Part shown: positions 1 to 9,007 of the stretch, one piece after another | Layout of the letters: the number at the start of each line of letters is the position of its first letter | Position numbering within the stretch: position 1 is the first letter of the stretch | From: Actinomycetota bacterium | GTDB taxonomy: Bacteria > Actinomycetota > Acidimicrobiia > Acidimicrobiales > JACDEA01 | Direction: 5' to 3' | NCBI GenBank assembly: GCA_013816725.1 | Contig: JACDEA010000031.1 | Coordinates: 1 to 11,613 of the forward strand | DNA: 11,613 bases | The notes under the pieces: generated by a model | Told to the model about the DNA's origin: nothing | Database searches by the model: none | The model's input: only the letters and a program-made list of their open reading frames with translations | Position numbers and translations under genes: made by a program

Positions 1-307
1 GGTGCGAGCGGCCGACCAGCTTCCCTTTCAACTTCTCCATGCGGTGCTCGAGCTTGTCGACCACACGGTCGACGGCGGCGAGGGGGTCGGCGGCGGCCGC
101 TTTGGCCCGCACGATGTGGCCGTGACCGTGCATCGTGACCTCGCAGATCTCCTTTTCGGCGATTCGGGGGTTCTGTTCCTCGGCGAACCACACCTCGGCC
201 CGCTCCATGCCGTCGAGATAGCGGCCGAGGCGGTTGACCTTCTCCTCGACGGTGGCTCGCATCGACTTGGTGAGACGCAGCTTCCGGGACCGAATCGCAA
301 TATCCAC
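1..307 (-). CDS. hpf: Ribosome hibernation promoting factor (HPF/RaiA/YfiA family), N-terminal 102 residues, C-terminus off the window
   Basis: This gene encodes a ribosome-binding hibernation factor that inactivates or dimerises 70S ribosomes in stationary phase or stress. Reading the minus strand from a GTG at 307 gives MDIAIRSRKLRLTKSMRATV, the usual first strand and helix of the S30AE fold. It continues through a basic second helix ending near KLEHRMEKLKGKLVGR (about residues 85-100), so the whole N-terminal domain is present. The reading frame is still open at base 1, so this is probably the long form with a C-terminal dimerisation domain, but that part is not visible. The start is supported by AAGGGAG on the minus strand about 8 nt upstream of the GTG. 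A TATCTT box at 331-336 (minus) may be its -10. It lies downstream of comF on the same strand after a 220-bp gap. In actinobacteria secA usually follows, which I cannot see here. Confidence 0.9.
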   Translation of the reverse strand, partial: MDIAIRSRKLRLTKSMRATVEEKVNRLGRYLDGMERAEVWFAEEQNPRIAEKEICEVTMHGHGHIVRAKAAAADPLAAVDRVVDKLEHRMEKLKGKLVGRSH

Positions 308-527
308 TACGTGGACTCCCTTGCTCGGTGAAGATATGGACCGTGCGCGGCTGACCTGGTCTTTGACCCCACATTCGCCTCCCCACCCGCCACCGCCAAT
401 CGGTGACTGACCGAGGAGGACTTACATCTAAACCGCGCCATGCTCAGCAACTGGGTTGCCTTACGTGGGTCGTTTCGCCCGCGGCTGGCATCGACTTGCA
501 ACCACAGACCCGCGCACGGCCCATGAG
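308..527 (-). other. 220-bp comF-hpf intergenic region with candidate hpf promoter and possible structured leader
   Basis: No credible gene is seen here. On the minus strand the region could form a nested fold: CCGCG (484-480) can pair with CGCGG (437-433), extended by one G-T and one A-T pair. It encloses a perfect GCAAC-CCA-GTTGC hairpin (459-447). Nearer hpf lies GGTC-AAA-GACC (368-358), a short palindrome, then a TATCTT -10-like box (336-331) about 24 nt before the GTG start. I compared the sequence with c-di-GMP-I and c-di-AMP riboswitch cores from memory and it does not match. The region may be just a promoter region with chance GC pairing. Confidence 0.3.
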
Positions 528-1121
528 TCAGTGTAAGTCCCCTGGGGGCGGGGTTCTCGCGGCGACGAGCGCCACGACGCGCCGGGCCCCAGCGTCGCGT
601 ACGCATCGCGCCGCGGCGCTGAGGGTGGCGCCCGTAGTGACGACGTCGTCGACAAGGACGACCGTGCCGGCAACTGCACGGCGCGCACCGAGACTTGGTG
701 TCGCGGCGCGGCGCGCGGCCGCACCGGCGCCGGTCTGCGTCGGGCCCGGCCCCCGGCGCAACACCGATCGGCACGGGACGCGGAGGTGGGCCGCGATGCG
801 ACGGGCGACCAGCTCGGCCTGGTCGAACCCGCGCTGGCGCCGGCGCGCCGGCGTGGTCGGGACCCACGTGACCAAATCGACAGGCTCGTCGACCAGCGCT
901 GCCATAGCGCCGGCCAGCCACCGCACGCCGGCCCGGGCGTTGCGGTACTTGAGGCGAGCCACCAATTCGCGACCAGCCCCGGCGTAGGCCAGGAGCGCCA
1001 GGCAGCGGTCGACCCCCGGCGGCGGCGGAAGGAGTGGGGCCCGACGCATGGCGGCCACGCAACCGGCGCAGGGCGCGGGGCCGGCGACGTCGCACACGGG
1101 GCACCTAGTGGCCAGCAGCAT
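528..1121 (-). CDS. comF: ComF family protein (phosphoribosyltransferase-like, amidophosphoribosyltransferase fold)
   Basis: A 197-residue cytoplasmic protein of the ComF family. The N-terminus carries a CxxC-N7-CxxC zinc-ribbon candidate (Cys7, Cys10, Cys18, Cys21). Next come the ComF signatures KYRN (58-61) and RRRQRGFDQAELVAR (93-107), then the type I PRTase PRPP-binding loop VLVDDVVTTGATL (155-167). In naturally competent bacteria ComF takes part in DNA uptake and transformation. In actinobacteria the role is unclear, and no other competence genes are present in this window. The start at 1121 is the only ATG that begins just before the zinc motif. It has no Shine-Dalgarno site, but TACCCT lies 7 nt upstream, fitting a leaderless transcript. 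The same frame stays open much further upstream, antisense to ahcY, and that extension is not protein-like. It diverges from ahcY with 78 bp between starts. hpf follows on the same strand, the usual actinobacterial order. Confidence 0.9.
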   Translation of the reverse strand: MLLATRCPVCDVAGPAPCAGCVAAMRRAPLLPPPPGVDRCLALLAYAGAGRELVARLKYRNARAGVRWLAGAMAALVDEPVDLVTWVPTTPARRRQRGFDQAELVARRIAAHLRVPCRSVLRRGPGPTQTGAGAAARRAATPSLGARRAVAGTVVLVDDVVTTGATLSAAARCVRDAGARRVVALVAARTPPPGDLH

Positions 1122-1128
1122 GGCCGCC

Positions 1129-1134
1129 AGGGTA
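1129..1134 (-). promoter_or_regulatory. Candidate -10 box (TACCCT) for a leaderless comF transcript
   Basis: On the minus strand TACCCT is followed by 7 nt and then the comF ATG. This is the TANNNT-to-start spacing of leaderless actinobacterial mRNAs, and no Shine-Dalgarno site precedes the ATG. No convincing -35 is seen. The motif is short and may be chance. Confidence 0.35.
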
Positions 1135-1199
1135 CGAACCAGCTGCGCGTGCTCCGATAGCCTCGCTGGTCCCGATCGTCCTTCAGGAAGTGAGTACCC

Positions 1200-2642
<1,443 letters not shown>

Positions 2643-2657
2643 TTTTTTCGTCGTCGG

Positions 2658-3710
2658 TTAGAGCTGGCGCTCCTCGGCCAGGCGGGACTTGATCTCGTCG
2701 AGGGCGGGAATGGGGCCGGGGTCGATGCCTTCTTGGGCGGCGAGATGGAACGACGTGAAGTCGCCGACGAGGATGAGGTCGAGCAGCTGAGCCAGCTCAC
2801 CCTCGCCTTCGGCCCGCACCTCCTCGATGCCGGCCACGACCTCGCGCATCATGTCGGCGACCAGTTCGACACGGCGGCTGAGCTGCGGGTGCTCGTGGTC
2901 GTGTCGCAGGTTGACCAGCGTGAACAGCTGGCGCGTGACGTCGCCGTGCTGGCCCCATCCGCAGATCTCGTTGTGGCACAGCTCGGGCTGCGTGCTGCTG
3001 AATGCAGGCGCCTTGGCGTTCTCGTTGACCTGCGTGCGCCACCGCGAGCCAGCGGTCTGCCCGACGGCGCCGCCGCCGTGGATCAATGGGATCGTGCGCC
3101 CAAGGCGGCGGGCCAGCTCGATGGCCAGGTTGTTGGGCCGCAGCAGCGAATCGCGGCGGCGGCGGAGTTGGGCCACCGCCAGCTCGATCCACTCGGTGGC
3201 GCCGGCGAACAGGCCGATCTCCTCGAGAACGACCAGCGGCGGGATGGCCATGGCGCCGAGTCCCACTCGCGGCATGGGGATCCCGTCGGTCGGTACGGCG
3301 ACGTACGCCGCTCCCCACGACTCGGCCATGCGCTCGAGTTCGCCGCCGGCGGACACCACCACGACCTTGGCGCCCTGCACCGCGGCTTCGGCCGCCGCTT
3401 CCACGGTCTCCTCGGTGTCGCCCGAGAACGAGATGGCGAACACCAGCGACGTGTCGCTTACGAACGCGGGCGGGATGTACGACTTCACCACCACGACCGG
3501 CACGGGCATGAACGGCGCCGCCGTCGCCAGGAGGATGTCGCCGGCGATGCCGCTGCCGCCCATGCCGAGAACGACCACGTTCTCGATGTCCTCGCGGTCG
3601 GGCAGCCCCGCGGTTCCCCGCGTGCGCTCCGCCGCCGCCACCACCTGTTCGGGCAGCGACGCGGTGGCGTCGAAGATCCCGAGCGTGTCGAGGACGTCGG
3701 TCATGCTCAC
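2658..3710 (-). CDS. Bifunctional phosphoglucose/phosphomannose isomerase family protein (SIS domain)
   Basis: A 350-residue cytosolic sugar-phosphate isomerase of the PGI/PMI type, expected to interconvert fructose-6-P with glucose-6-P and/or mannose-6-P. The first SIS domain shows GMGGSGIAGD (49-58) and the phosphate-binding SFSGDTEET (94-102). The C-terminal PGI/PMI domain has RWRTQVNENAK and CHNEICGW. Glu230 and His246 are 16 residues apart, the same spacing as the catalytic Glu and His of the archaeal PGI/PMI enzyme as I recall it. The GTG start at 3710 overlaps the previous gene's TGA (GTGA), indicating translational coupling. ATG at 3704 is an equally possible start. It is the last gene of an operon with phosphomannomutase and the Trm112-like gene, so the mannose-6-P supply role is likely. 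Whether both activities are present cannot be read from sequence alone. Confidence 0.9.
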   Translation of the reverse strand: MSMTDVLDTLGIFDATASLPEQVVAAAERTRGTAGLPDREDIENVVVLGMGGSGIAGDILLATAAPFMPVPVVVVKSYIPPAFVSDTSLVFAISFSGDTEETVEAAAEAAVQGAKVVVVSAGGELERMAESWGAAYVAVPTDGIPMPRVGLGAMAIPPLVVLEEIGLFAGATEWIELAVAQLRRRRDSLLRPNNLAIELARRLGRTIPLIHGGGAVGQTAGSRWRTQVNENAKAPAFSSTQPELCHNEICGWGQHGDVTRQLFTLVNLRHDHEHPQLSRRVELVADMMREVVAGIEEVRAEGEGELAQLLDLILVGDFTSFHLAAQEGIDPGPIPALDEIKSRLAEERQL

Positions 3711-3946
3711 GGCGCCTCGAATGTCGGCTTGATGCCGTCGGCTTCGGCCTTGGCCAGCAGCCGTCGGTCCTCGGCGTCGTCGACGGTCTCGGCCTCGTCG
3801 ATGAGCATGACCGGGATGTCGTCGCGGATCGCGTAGCGGCGCTTGAGCCGCGGGTTGTAGAGGGAGTCCTCGTCGGCGAAGTACAGGAGCGGGCCCTTGT
3901 CCTCCGGACAGGCGAGGATGTCGAGCAGGACGGGGTCGAGTGCCAC
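3707..3946 (-). CDS. Small Trm112/UPF0434 (YcaR)-like protein
   Basis: A 79-residue protein reading MALDPVLLDILACPEDKGPL at the N-terminus, then RRYAIRDDIPVML (about 37-49) and an acidic C-terminal tail. This is the Trm112/UPF0434 pattern (LLDIL-CP-x-KGPL ... PIRDGIPVML). Eukaryotic and archaeal Trm112 activates methyltransferases. The bacterial UPF0434 role is unsettled. Only Cys13 is present; the second Cys of a CPxC zinc site is replaced by Asp, so zinc binding is doubtful. The GTG start at 3946 is preceded by AAAGG and lies 2 nt after the phosphomannomutase stop. The longer upstream reading would run through the phosphomannomutase gene and is unlikely. Its 3' end overlaps the next start by 4 nt. 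The same gene sits between manB and the SIS isomerase in streptomycetes, from memory. Confidence 0.85.
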   Translation of the reverse strand: MALDPVLLDILACPEDKGPLLYFADEDSLYNPRLKRRYAIRDDIPVMLIDEAETVDDAEDRRLLAKAEADGIKPTFEAP

Positions 3947-3948
3947 AG

Positions 3949-5307
3949 TCAGCCTTTCTTCACGAGCGCGAGCACTTCGTCCACGCGCGCCTGGCAATCC
4001 TCGGCGGTGGTCGCTTCGAGGTTGAGCCGCAGCAGCGGTTCGGTGTTGGACGGACGAAGGTTGAACCACCAGTCGTCGAACTCGACGGTGAGGCCGTCGA
4101 GGCGGTTCTGCTTGCCGCGGCCGGAGAAGACGGCGGCGACGTCATCGATCACCGCGGCGGAATCATCGACCCGCGTGTTGATCTCACCGGATTGTGCGTA
4201 GCGCTCGAACGGGAGGCGCAACTCTGAGAGGGGCTTCGCGGCAATCGACAGCAACTCAAGGACGACAACGGCGGCGATGAGGCCGGAATCGGCCCGGTAA
4301 TTGTCGCGGAAGTAGTAGTGGGCCGAGTGCTCGCCGCCGAAGATGGCGTCGTGCTCGGCCATCTCGCCCTTGATGAACGAGTGCCCCACACGCGACACGA
4401 TCGGCGTGCCGCCGTGCTCTCGGATGACCTCGGCGACGGCGCGCGAACAGATGAGGTTGTGGATGACCGCCTGGCCGGGGTTCTTGTCGAGTATCGAGGC
4501 GGCCAGCATCGCTGTGGTGGTCGATCCCGACACCGGGTTGGCCTTCTCGTCGACGAGGAAGACGCGATCGGCGTCGCCGTCGAACGCCAGGCCGATGTCG
4601 GCGCCGGTCTCGAGGACGCGGGCCTGGAGATCCTTGAGGTTCTCGGGCTGTATCGGGTCGGCCGGGTGGTTCGGGAACGTGCCGTCCAGTTCGGCGTAGA
4701 GGATGTCGAGGTCGAAGGGCAGCGGACCGAACACTCGCGGGAGCACGTGGCCACCCATCCCGTTGGCGGTGTCGGCCACGACGCGCAGCGGACGCAACTG
4801 GGCGACGTCGATGAACGAACGCACGTGTTCGGCGTAGTCGTCGAGAAGGTCGACGCTTTCGCGGGTGCCCCGCTTGGCCGCGGGTTCGAGCGCTCCTCCG
4901 TCGATGGTCTTGAGGATGTCCTGCAGGCCGGTTTCCTCGCCCACGGGCCGCGCCCCCGAAAGGCACAGCTTGATGCCGTTGTACTGCGCGGGGTTGTGTG
5001 AACCGGTGAAGGTGGCGCCCGGCGCGTCGAGGCGGCCGGCGGCGAAGTACAAGAGGTCGGTCGGTATCAGCCCGAGATCGACGACGTCGACCCCCTGGCT
5101 GTTCACGCCGTCCATGAACGCGTCGGCCAACTCGGGCCCCGAGGGCCGCATGTCGCGGCCGACGAGGATCCGCCCGGCGTCGGCGAACCGGGCGAACGCG
5201 GCGCCGACCGCCCGCGAAACGTCGGTGCTCAACTCGTCGGGGACGAGGCCGCGAATGTCGTACGCCTTGAAAATCCGGCCGAGAACCGCACTGTCGAGCG
5301 CCGCCAT
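3949..5307 (-). CDS. manB: Phosphomannomutase / phosphoglucomutase (ManB/PmmA type)
   Basis: A 452-residue cytosolic alpha-D-phosphohexomutase converting mannose-6-P to mannose-1-P for GDP-mannose (possibly glucose phosphates too). All four functional loops are visible: the catalytic phosphoserine motif TGSHNP (Ser103), the Mg-binding DGDADR (243-248), the sugar-binding GGEHSAHYYFRD (324-335) and the phosphate-binding RPSNTEP (418-424). The sequence around the phosphoserine, TGSHNPAQYNGIKLC, is that of actinobacterial ManB. Gly replaces the more common Ala of TASHNP. First gene of a three-gene operon with the Trm112-like and PGI/PMI genes. The start ATG at 5307 has no Shine-Dalgarno site, but TACGCT lies 10 nt upstream, so the mRNA may be leaderless. 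It diverges from the GT2 glycosyltransferase with only a few dozen bases between starts. Confidence 0.95.
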   Translation of the reverse strand: MAALDSAVLGRIFKAYDIRGLVPDELSTDVSRAVGAAFARFADAGRILVGRDMRPSGPELADAFMDGVNSQGVDVVDLGLIPTDLLYFAAGRLDAPGATFTGSHNPAQYNGIKLCLSGARPVGEETGLQDILKTIDGGALEPAAKRGTRESVDLLDDYAEHVRSFIDVAQLRPLRVVADTANGMGGHVLPRVFGPLPFDLDILYAELDGTFPNHPADPIQPENLKDLQARVLETGADIGLAFDGDADRVFLVDEKANPVSGSTTTAMLAASILDKNPGQAVIHNLICSRAVAEVIREHGGTPIVSRVGHSFIKGEMAEHDAIFGGEHSAHYYFRDNYRADSGLIAAVVVLELLSIAAKPLSELRLPFERYAQSGEINTRVDDSAAVIDDVAAVFSGRGKQNRLDGLTVEFDDWWFNLRPSNTEPLLRLNLEATTAEDCQARVDEVLALVKKG

Positions 5308-5317
5308 AAGTAGGTGC

Positions 5318-5323
5318 AGCGTA
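5318..5323 (-). promoter_or_regulatory. Weak candidate -10 box (TACGCT) for a leaderless manB operon transcript
   Basis: On the minus strand TACGCT is followed by 10 nt and then the manB ATG at 5307. Spacing is at the long end for a leaderless start, and no -35 is recognisable. It is listed because no ribosome binding site is seen. Confidence 0.25.
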
Positions 5324-5346
5324 GTGGCCTGCGAAGATGGCGCATC

Positions 5347-6057
5347 TTGATCTCCGTGGTGCTGCCCGCGTTCAACGAGGAGCCATTCCTGGCCGCCACC
5401 GTCGCCGACCTGGTCGACGGGCTACGGGCGCGCGGCACCGGCTTCGAGTTGTTGGTTGTCGAGAACGGCTCCACCGACGGCACCGCCCGGCTGGCCGTCG
5501 AGTTGAGCGATCGCTACGACGAAGTGCGGGCCTTGTCGATCGCCGCGCCGGACTACGGCGGCGCCCTGCGGCACGGCTTCAACCAGGCGCGCGGCGATGT
5601 CGTCGCCAACTTCGACGTCGACTACTACGACCTCGAGTTCCTCGACAAAGCGCTCAAACTCATGGAGAGCGACGGGTGCGTGATGGTCGTCGCCGCCAAA
5701 CGGGGCGCCGGTGCCAGCGACACCCGCGTGCTGCCGCGCCGGCTGGTAACGGCCGTCTTCGCCGCCATACTGCGCCTCGCCTTCCGCTTGCGTGTCGTCG
5801 ACACCCACGGGATGAAGGCGATGAAACGCGAACCGTTCGTCGCCGTCGTCGCCGCGTCGAACAGCGGCACCGATCTCTACGACACCGAGTTGATCATCCG
5901 GGCCGAGCGGGCGGAGTTGAACGTGGCTGCGGTACCCGTGCTCGTCGAGGAGACGCGCGCATCGCGCACCTCGATCACGCGGCGCATCCCCCGCACCGTG
6001 CGGGGACTAGGCCGGCTGTGGCTCCAGCTCCGGCGCGAAGCTCGTCATCCGTCGTAG
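5347..6057 (+). CDS. Glycosyltransferase family 2 (DPM1/polyprenyl-phosphate sugar synthase-like), cytoplasmic
   Basis: A 236-residue GT-A fold enzyme. From a TTG at 5347 it reads MISVVLPAFNEE, the canonical GT2 beginning, followed by VVENGSTDGT (37-46) for nucleotide-sugar binding, YGGALRHGF (70-78) and the metal-binding DVD (90-92). Downstream, DTHGMKAMKRE, TDLYDTELIIRA and VPVLVEETRASRTS match the soluble DPM1-like subgroup. No membrane segments are present and the C-terminus is basic. The acceptor is unknown; transfer to a polyprenyl phosphate is plausible because of the neighbouring mannose-1-P operon and the large membrane protein. A GTG at 5314 would add 11 residues and leave only 6 bp to manB; TTG 5347 is preferred for its fit to the family, though its Shine-Dalgarno site is poor. 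The last 16 codons and stop overlap the oppositely oriented membrane-protein gene. Confidence 0.88.
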   Translation: MISVVLPAFNEEPFLAATVADLVDGLRARGTGFELLVVENGSTDGTARLAVELSDRYDEVRALSIAAPDYGGALRHGFNQARGDVVANFDVDYYDLEFLDKALKLMESDGCVMVVAAKRGAGASDTRVLPRRLVTAVFAAILRLAFRLRVVDTHGMKAMKREPFVAVVAASNSGTDLYDTELIIRAERAELNVAAVPVLVEETRASRTSITRRIPRTVRGLGRLWLQLRREARHPS

Positions 6058-8403
6058 CTCCTCGTCGGGGTCTTCGTCCTCGCTGAAATCGTCGGACCGG
6101 TCGAGCGGCCGGCGGCTGATGAACACCAGCGCCAACACGCCGAGGTACGTCAGCGCCCACCCAATCAGGTCGACCGGCGTTTCGCCGTAGTGCAGCGTCA
6201 CGTGACGCGCGGTGGGGATCACGACCATCGAGTTCGGCGTGACCCGCCACGGACCCCGGGCGCCCGACGGTCTCCAGTTGGGAAAGTACGACGCCTTCAC
6301 CAGCACCGGGGTGCCCGGGCGGTCGACGTCGAAGCTGATGCGGTCGTCGCCGGTTCGGATGTTGGTGACCTTCGCTTGGCGCACGGCGCGCCGGGGCGGG
6401 TCGTTCTGCGCCGACGCGCCCACCCGCGCCCACTCCTTGGGGCCACTCGCAGCCAGCGGCACCTCCCAACGGTTCGGATCACCTTGGAACCAGTCGACCG
6501 CGGCGTTCTGCCACTTCTTGCCGCCCTTGGGCACGTCGCGCGCCACGACGGGCTCGAACGAGAGCGGTGCCACCACGGCGGTGTGGGCCACCTCGTACAC
6601 CTCCCAGCTGCGCGTCTTGGTCTCGGCCGGCTTCCCGCTTTCGGTGACGGTGGCCGAGAACGCGTTCGAGCGATCGACCAGCTTGAGATCGGGGTGCACC
6701 CGGGCCTGGCTCTGCGCCGCTTCGGACAGCGCCATGTAGTAGCGGACGCCCATCAACTGGAGGTGCTGCACGCCGGTGCGTAGGTCGAGGTCGCGATAGG
6801 GAAGATCGCGTTGTGGGCGGGGCGGCCGCAGCGACAGCTCGGAGTTGGAGAGAAAGTGGTACGGCGTGGTGGCCGACGATTCGAAGTAGAGGCCTTCCAT
6901 CGACCCGATGCAGCCCTTCGTCCAGTAGGGCAACAGCATCAGGGCCATCGGGGTGCCGTACCGGTCGAGTTCGGGCTCGTACTCCCACGACGAGCGCCCG
7001 CACCCGTGCTGGCGGCCCACGCGCGCCATGGTCGCGATCACGTCGCGGTACTCGGGATACGCCGCCTTGCGCTCGTAGCCCTCGTAGTTCCAGCGCACCC
7101 AACCGGGGATGAAGCTGCTGTCGGTGGTCTTGACCGACGCGGCGACCGACGCGGGGAGCGCCTTGAGCGGCAACGCGGTCACGGCCAGGAACACGACGGC
7201 GACGACCACCGGCGTCAGTGAGCGGACCACGTACTCGGCGCGGGTGGGGGCCACGTTCTCGAACGCTTTGCTGGCGCCGTGCCCGTTGGACTGCGCGTGG
7301 TCATCGGCGGAGTCGCCGACGTCGTCGGGGACCGGCGCGGCGCGCGCCGTCAGCGCGCCGACGACGGCGGCGGCCGCCTCGCCCATCACGGCCACGCCGA
7401 TCCCGGCCAGCAGGTAGACCGACAGGAACCAGAACGGCAGGACGCGGGCGTTCCACAACCGTCCGGCCGGCATCCCCATGAAGATCACCGCGCTGGCCGC
7501 GGCCATCAACAGCAGGAACACCCCGGCCCGCCTGCGAAGCACGAGTGACGTGGCCGCGCCCAGCGCGGCGAGGATCAGCGGGATCTGCAGGCTCGTCGGG
7601 AGCAGCGCCTTGTGGTACGTGGTGAGCGGCTCCCATCCCATGTCGGTGGTGTACGGGAGCCGCATGAGGAACGGCAGCCACCAGAACGCGCCGAGCATGG
7701 CGGCCACGACGGCGACGGGCAGCGCCAGACGCAGGCGACGCCGGTCGAAACGCAGCGCCAACAGCACGACGGCGCCGCCGACGGCGAAGATCGTCGGCAG
7801 CAGGTGACAGAGCCCGGTCACCGCCAGCAGGACGGCGGCCAGCCCACGGCCGCGACCGGTCTCGAGGCAGCGGGCGAAGACGCCGAGGAACAGCAGGGCC
7901 GCCGCCAGGCTGATCGAGAACGAGAACTCGCCGGCGAGGGTGGACGCGATGTTCCCGCCGTAGATGGTGTACGACCGCTCGAACAGGAACGGCACTGTGA
8001 GTACCGCAACGCACGCCGGGGCCGAGCCGCGCAGGCCGACGAGGCGGGCGAACACGTAGGCGGCGACCGGCAGCGCAAGCACGCCCATCACCGTGACGAG
8101 CTTGAACGCCACGCCGTAGGGCAGCAGCACGTCGAGCACGACGATCAGCAGCGACGGCAGCGGGAAGTAGAACGTGAGCAGCGGGAACCCCATGTACCAG
8201 TCGGGCGTCCATCCGGTGAGGCGGCCGTGGGCCAGGAGGTGGTCGCGTAGAAACGCCGGGCCCCACACGTGGGCGCCCATGTCTCCGCCCGAGGGTGTGG
8301 TGTTGGCGAAGAGCAACTCCGGTTTGAGCTGCCAGAACACGAACAGCACCGCGGCGGCGACCGCGATGAGCGAACACAGCGAAGCGAGAGAGGGCCGGCG
8401 CAT
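6007..8403 (-). CDS. Large polytopic membrane protein, YfhO / PTPS-related (GT-C-like) family
   Basis: A 798-residue membrane protein. After an N-terminal TM (about 7-25) the first extracytoplasmic loop has SGGDMGAHVWGP and GWTPDWYMGFPLLTFYFPLP (38-83). That arrangement is shared by PTPS-related/YfhO-like proteins and resembles GT-C glycosyltransferases with an acidic residue in loop 1. Roughly ten more hydrophobic segments follow up to about 417. Next come a soluble domain of about 330 residues (418-745), probably extracytoplasmic, with the YfhO-like end SYFPNWRP and HVTLHYGETPVDLIGW, a final TM (746-763) and a very acidic cytoplasmic tail (DDFSEDEDPDEE). Such proteins are tied to transfer or modification of cell-envelope glycans, but the reaction is not established, so I assign none. 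The ATG at 8403 begins directly before the first TM; a 39-residue upstream extension would overlap tetR. It follows tetR by 22 nt on the same strand and overlaps the GT2 gene by 51 bp at the 3' end. Confidence 0.85.
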   Translation of the reverse strand: MRRPSLASLCSLIAVAAAVLFVFWQLKPELLFANTTPSGGDMGAHVWGPAFLRDHLLAHGRLTGWTPDWYMGFPLLTFYFPLPSLLIVVLDVLLPYGVAFKLVTVMGVLALPVAAYVFARLVGLRGSAPACVAVLTVPFLFERSYTIYGGNIASTLAGEFSFSISLAAALLFLGVFARCLETGRGRGLAAVLLAVTGLCHLLPTIFAVGGAVVLLALRFDRRRLRLALPVAVVAAMLGAFWWLPFLMRLPYTTDMGWEPLTTYHKALLPTSLQIPLILAALGAATSLVLRRRAGVFLLLMAAASAVIFMGMPAGRLWNARVLPFWFLSVYLLAGIGVAVMGEAAAAVVGALTARAAPVPDDVGDSADDHAQSNGHGASKAFENVAPTRAEYVVRSLTPVVVAVVFLAVTALPLKALPASVAASVKTTDSSFIPGWVRWNYEGYERKAAYPEYRDVIATMARVGRQHGCGRSSWEYEPELDRYGTPMALMLLPYWTKGCIGSMEGLYFESSATTPYHFLSNSELSLRPPRPQRDLPYRDLDLRTGVQHLQLMGVRYYMALSEAAQSQARVHPDLKLVDRSNAFSATVTESGKPAETKTRSWEVYEVAHTAVVAPLSFEPVVARDVPKGGKKWQNAAVDWFQGDPNRWEVPLAASGPKEWARVGASAQNDPPRRAVRQAKVTNIRTGDDRISFDVDRPGTPVLVKASYFPNWRPSGARGPWRVTPNSMVVIPTARHVTLHYGETPVDLIGWALTYLGVLALVFISRRPLDRSDDFSEDEDPDEELRRMTSFAPELEPQPA

Positions 8404-8425
8404 GGGTCGCTCTATGTTGCCAACG

Positions 8426-9007
8426 TCAGAGCCGGAAAAGGAGTCGGTCCAGCATTCGACCGACGGTGACGCGGGTCGCCGCCGGGTCCTGGGCGCCGGC
8501 AACGAGAAGGGCGGCTTCATTCAGAGCGGCGAGAACGATGTGCGCCAGCGGCTCGACGGGTTGTTCGTCGATCTGGCCGGCGGCCATCACCGCCCGCAGG
8601 CCCTCGCCCACGAGACCGAGCCCGTGGCGGGCCTCGACCTCGCGCCATCCCTCCCATCCGAGAACGGCCGGCGCGTCGAGAACGACGATCCGCTGCACCG
8701 CGGGCTCCAGCGCGGCGTCGAGGAATGCCTGGCACCCGCGGCGCAACTGCGCCATTGGGTCCTCGCCGGCCGCCGCTGCGGTGATCACCAGTTGGCCGAT
8801 CTCTTCCTCGATCTCCTCGCAGACAGCTCGGAACAGGTCCTCCTTTCGGCCGAAGTGGTGATGCAGCGCCCCGCGGGTCACGCCGGCCCGCTCGACGATG
8901 TCCTCGCGCGGCGTGTTGGCGAACCCGCGCTCGGCGAACAGCTCGCGGCCGGCGCGGAGGAGTGCGCCGCGAGTGGCTTCACTGCGCTCGGCCTGCGTGG
9001 GCGTCAC
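8426..9007 (-). CDS. TetR/AcrR family transcriptional repressor
   Basis: A 193-residue regulator with an N-terminal TetR helix-turn-helix at about residues 8-58. It reads ATRGALLRAGRELFAERGF, then the recognition region REDIVERAGVTRGALHHHFG and KEDLFRAV. The C-terminal ligand and dimerisation domain is all-helical and divergent, so the inducer is not predictable. The GTG at 9007 starts ten residues before the conserved helix. No Shine-Dalgarno site is seen, although the inferred leader is about 30 nt. It diverges from the MDMPI/DinB-like enzyme, and the perfect palindrome between them covers both promoters, so it probably represses both itself and that enzyme. The large membrane-protein gene starts 22 nt downstream and may be co-transcribed. 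Confidence 0.93.
   Translation of the reverse strand: MTPTQAERSEATRGALLRAGRELFAERGFANTPREDIVERAGVTRGALHHHFGRKEDLFRAVCEEIEEEIGQLVITAAAAGEDPMAQLRRGCQAFLDAALEPAVQRIVVLDAPAVLGWEGWREVEARHGLGLVGEGLRAVMAAGQIDEQPVEPLAHIVLAALNEAALLVAGAQDPAATRVTVGRMLDRLLFRL

Noticed and set aside
420..490. Resemblance to a c-di-GMP-I riboswitch (GAAAC, ACGTAAGGC segments) on the minus strand
   Set aside because: The conserved ACGCAAAGCC core and the P2/P3 tetraloop-receptor arrangement are missing; similarity is limited to a few short strings.
1122..1199. SAH riboswitch upstream of ahcY
   Set aside because: Only 78 bp separate the start codons, a TAGCCT -10-like box at 1158 leaves a leader of about 30 nt, and no conserved SAH-aptamer structure is seen.
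5314..5346. GTG at 5314 as start of the glycosyltransferase
   Set aside because: It would add a basic 11-residue segment not typical of GT2 enzymes, has no ribosome binding site and leaves 6 bp to the manB start. Kept only as an alternative.
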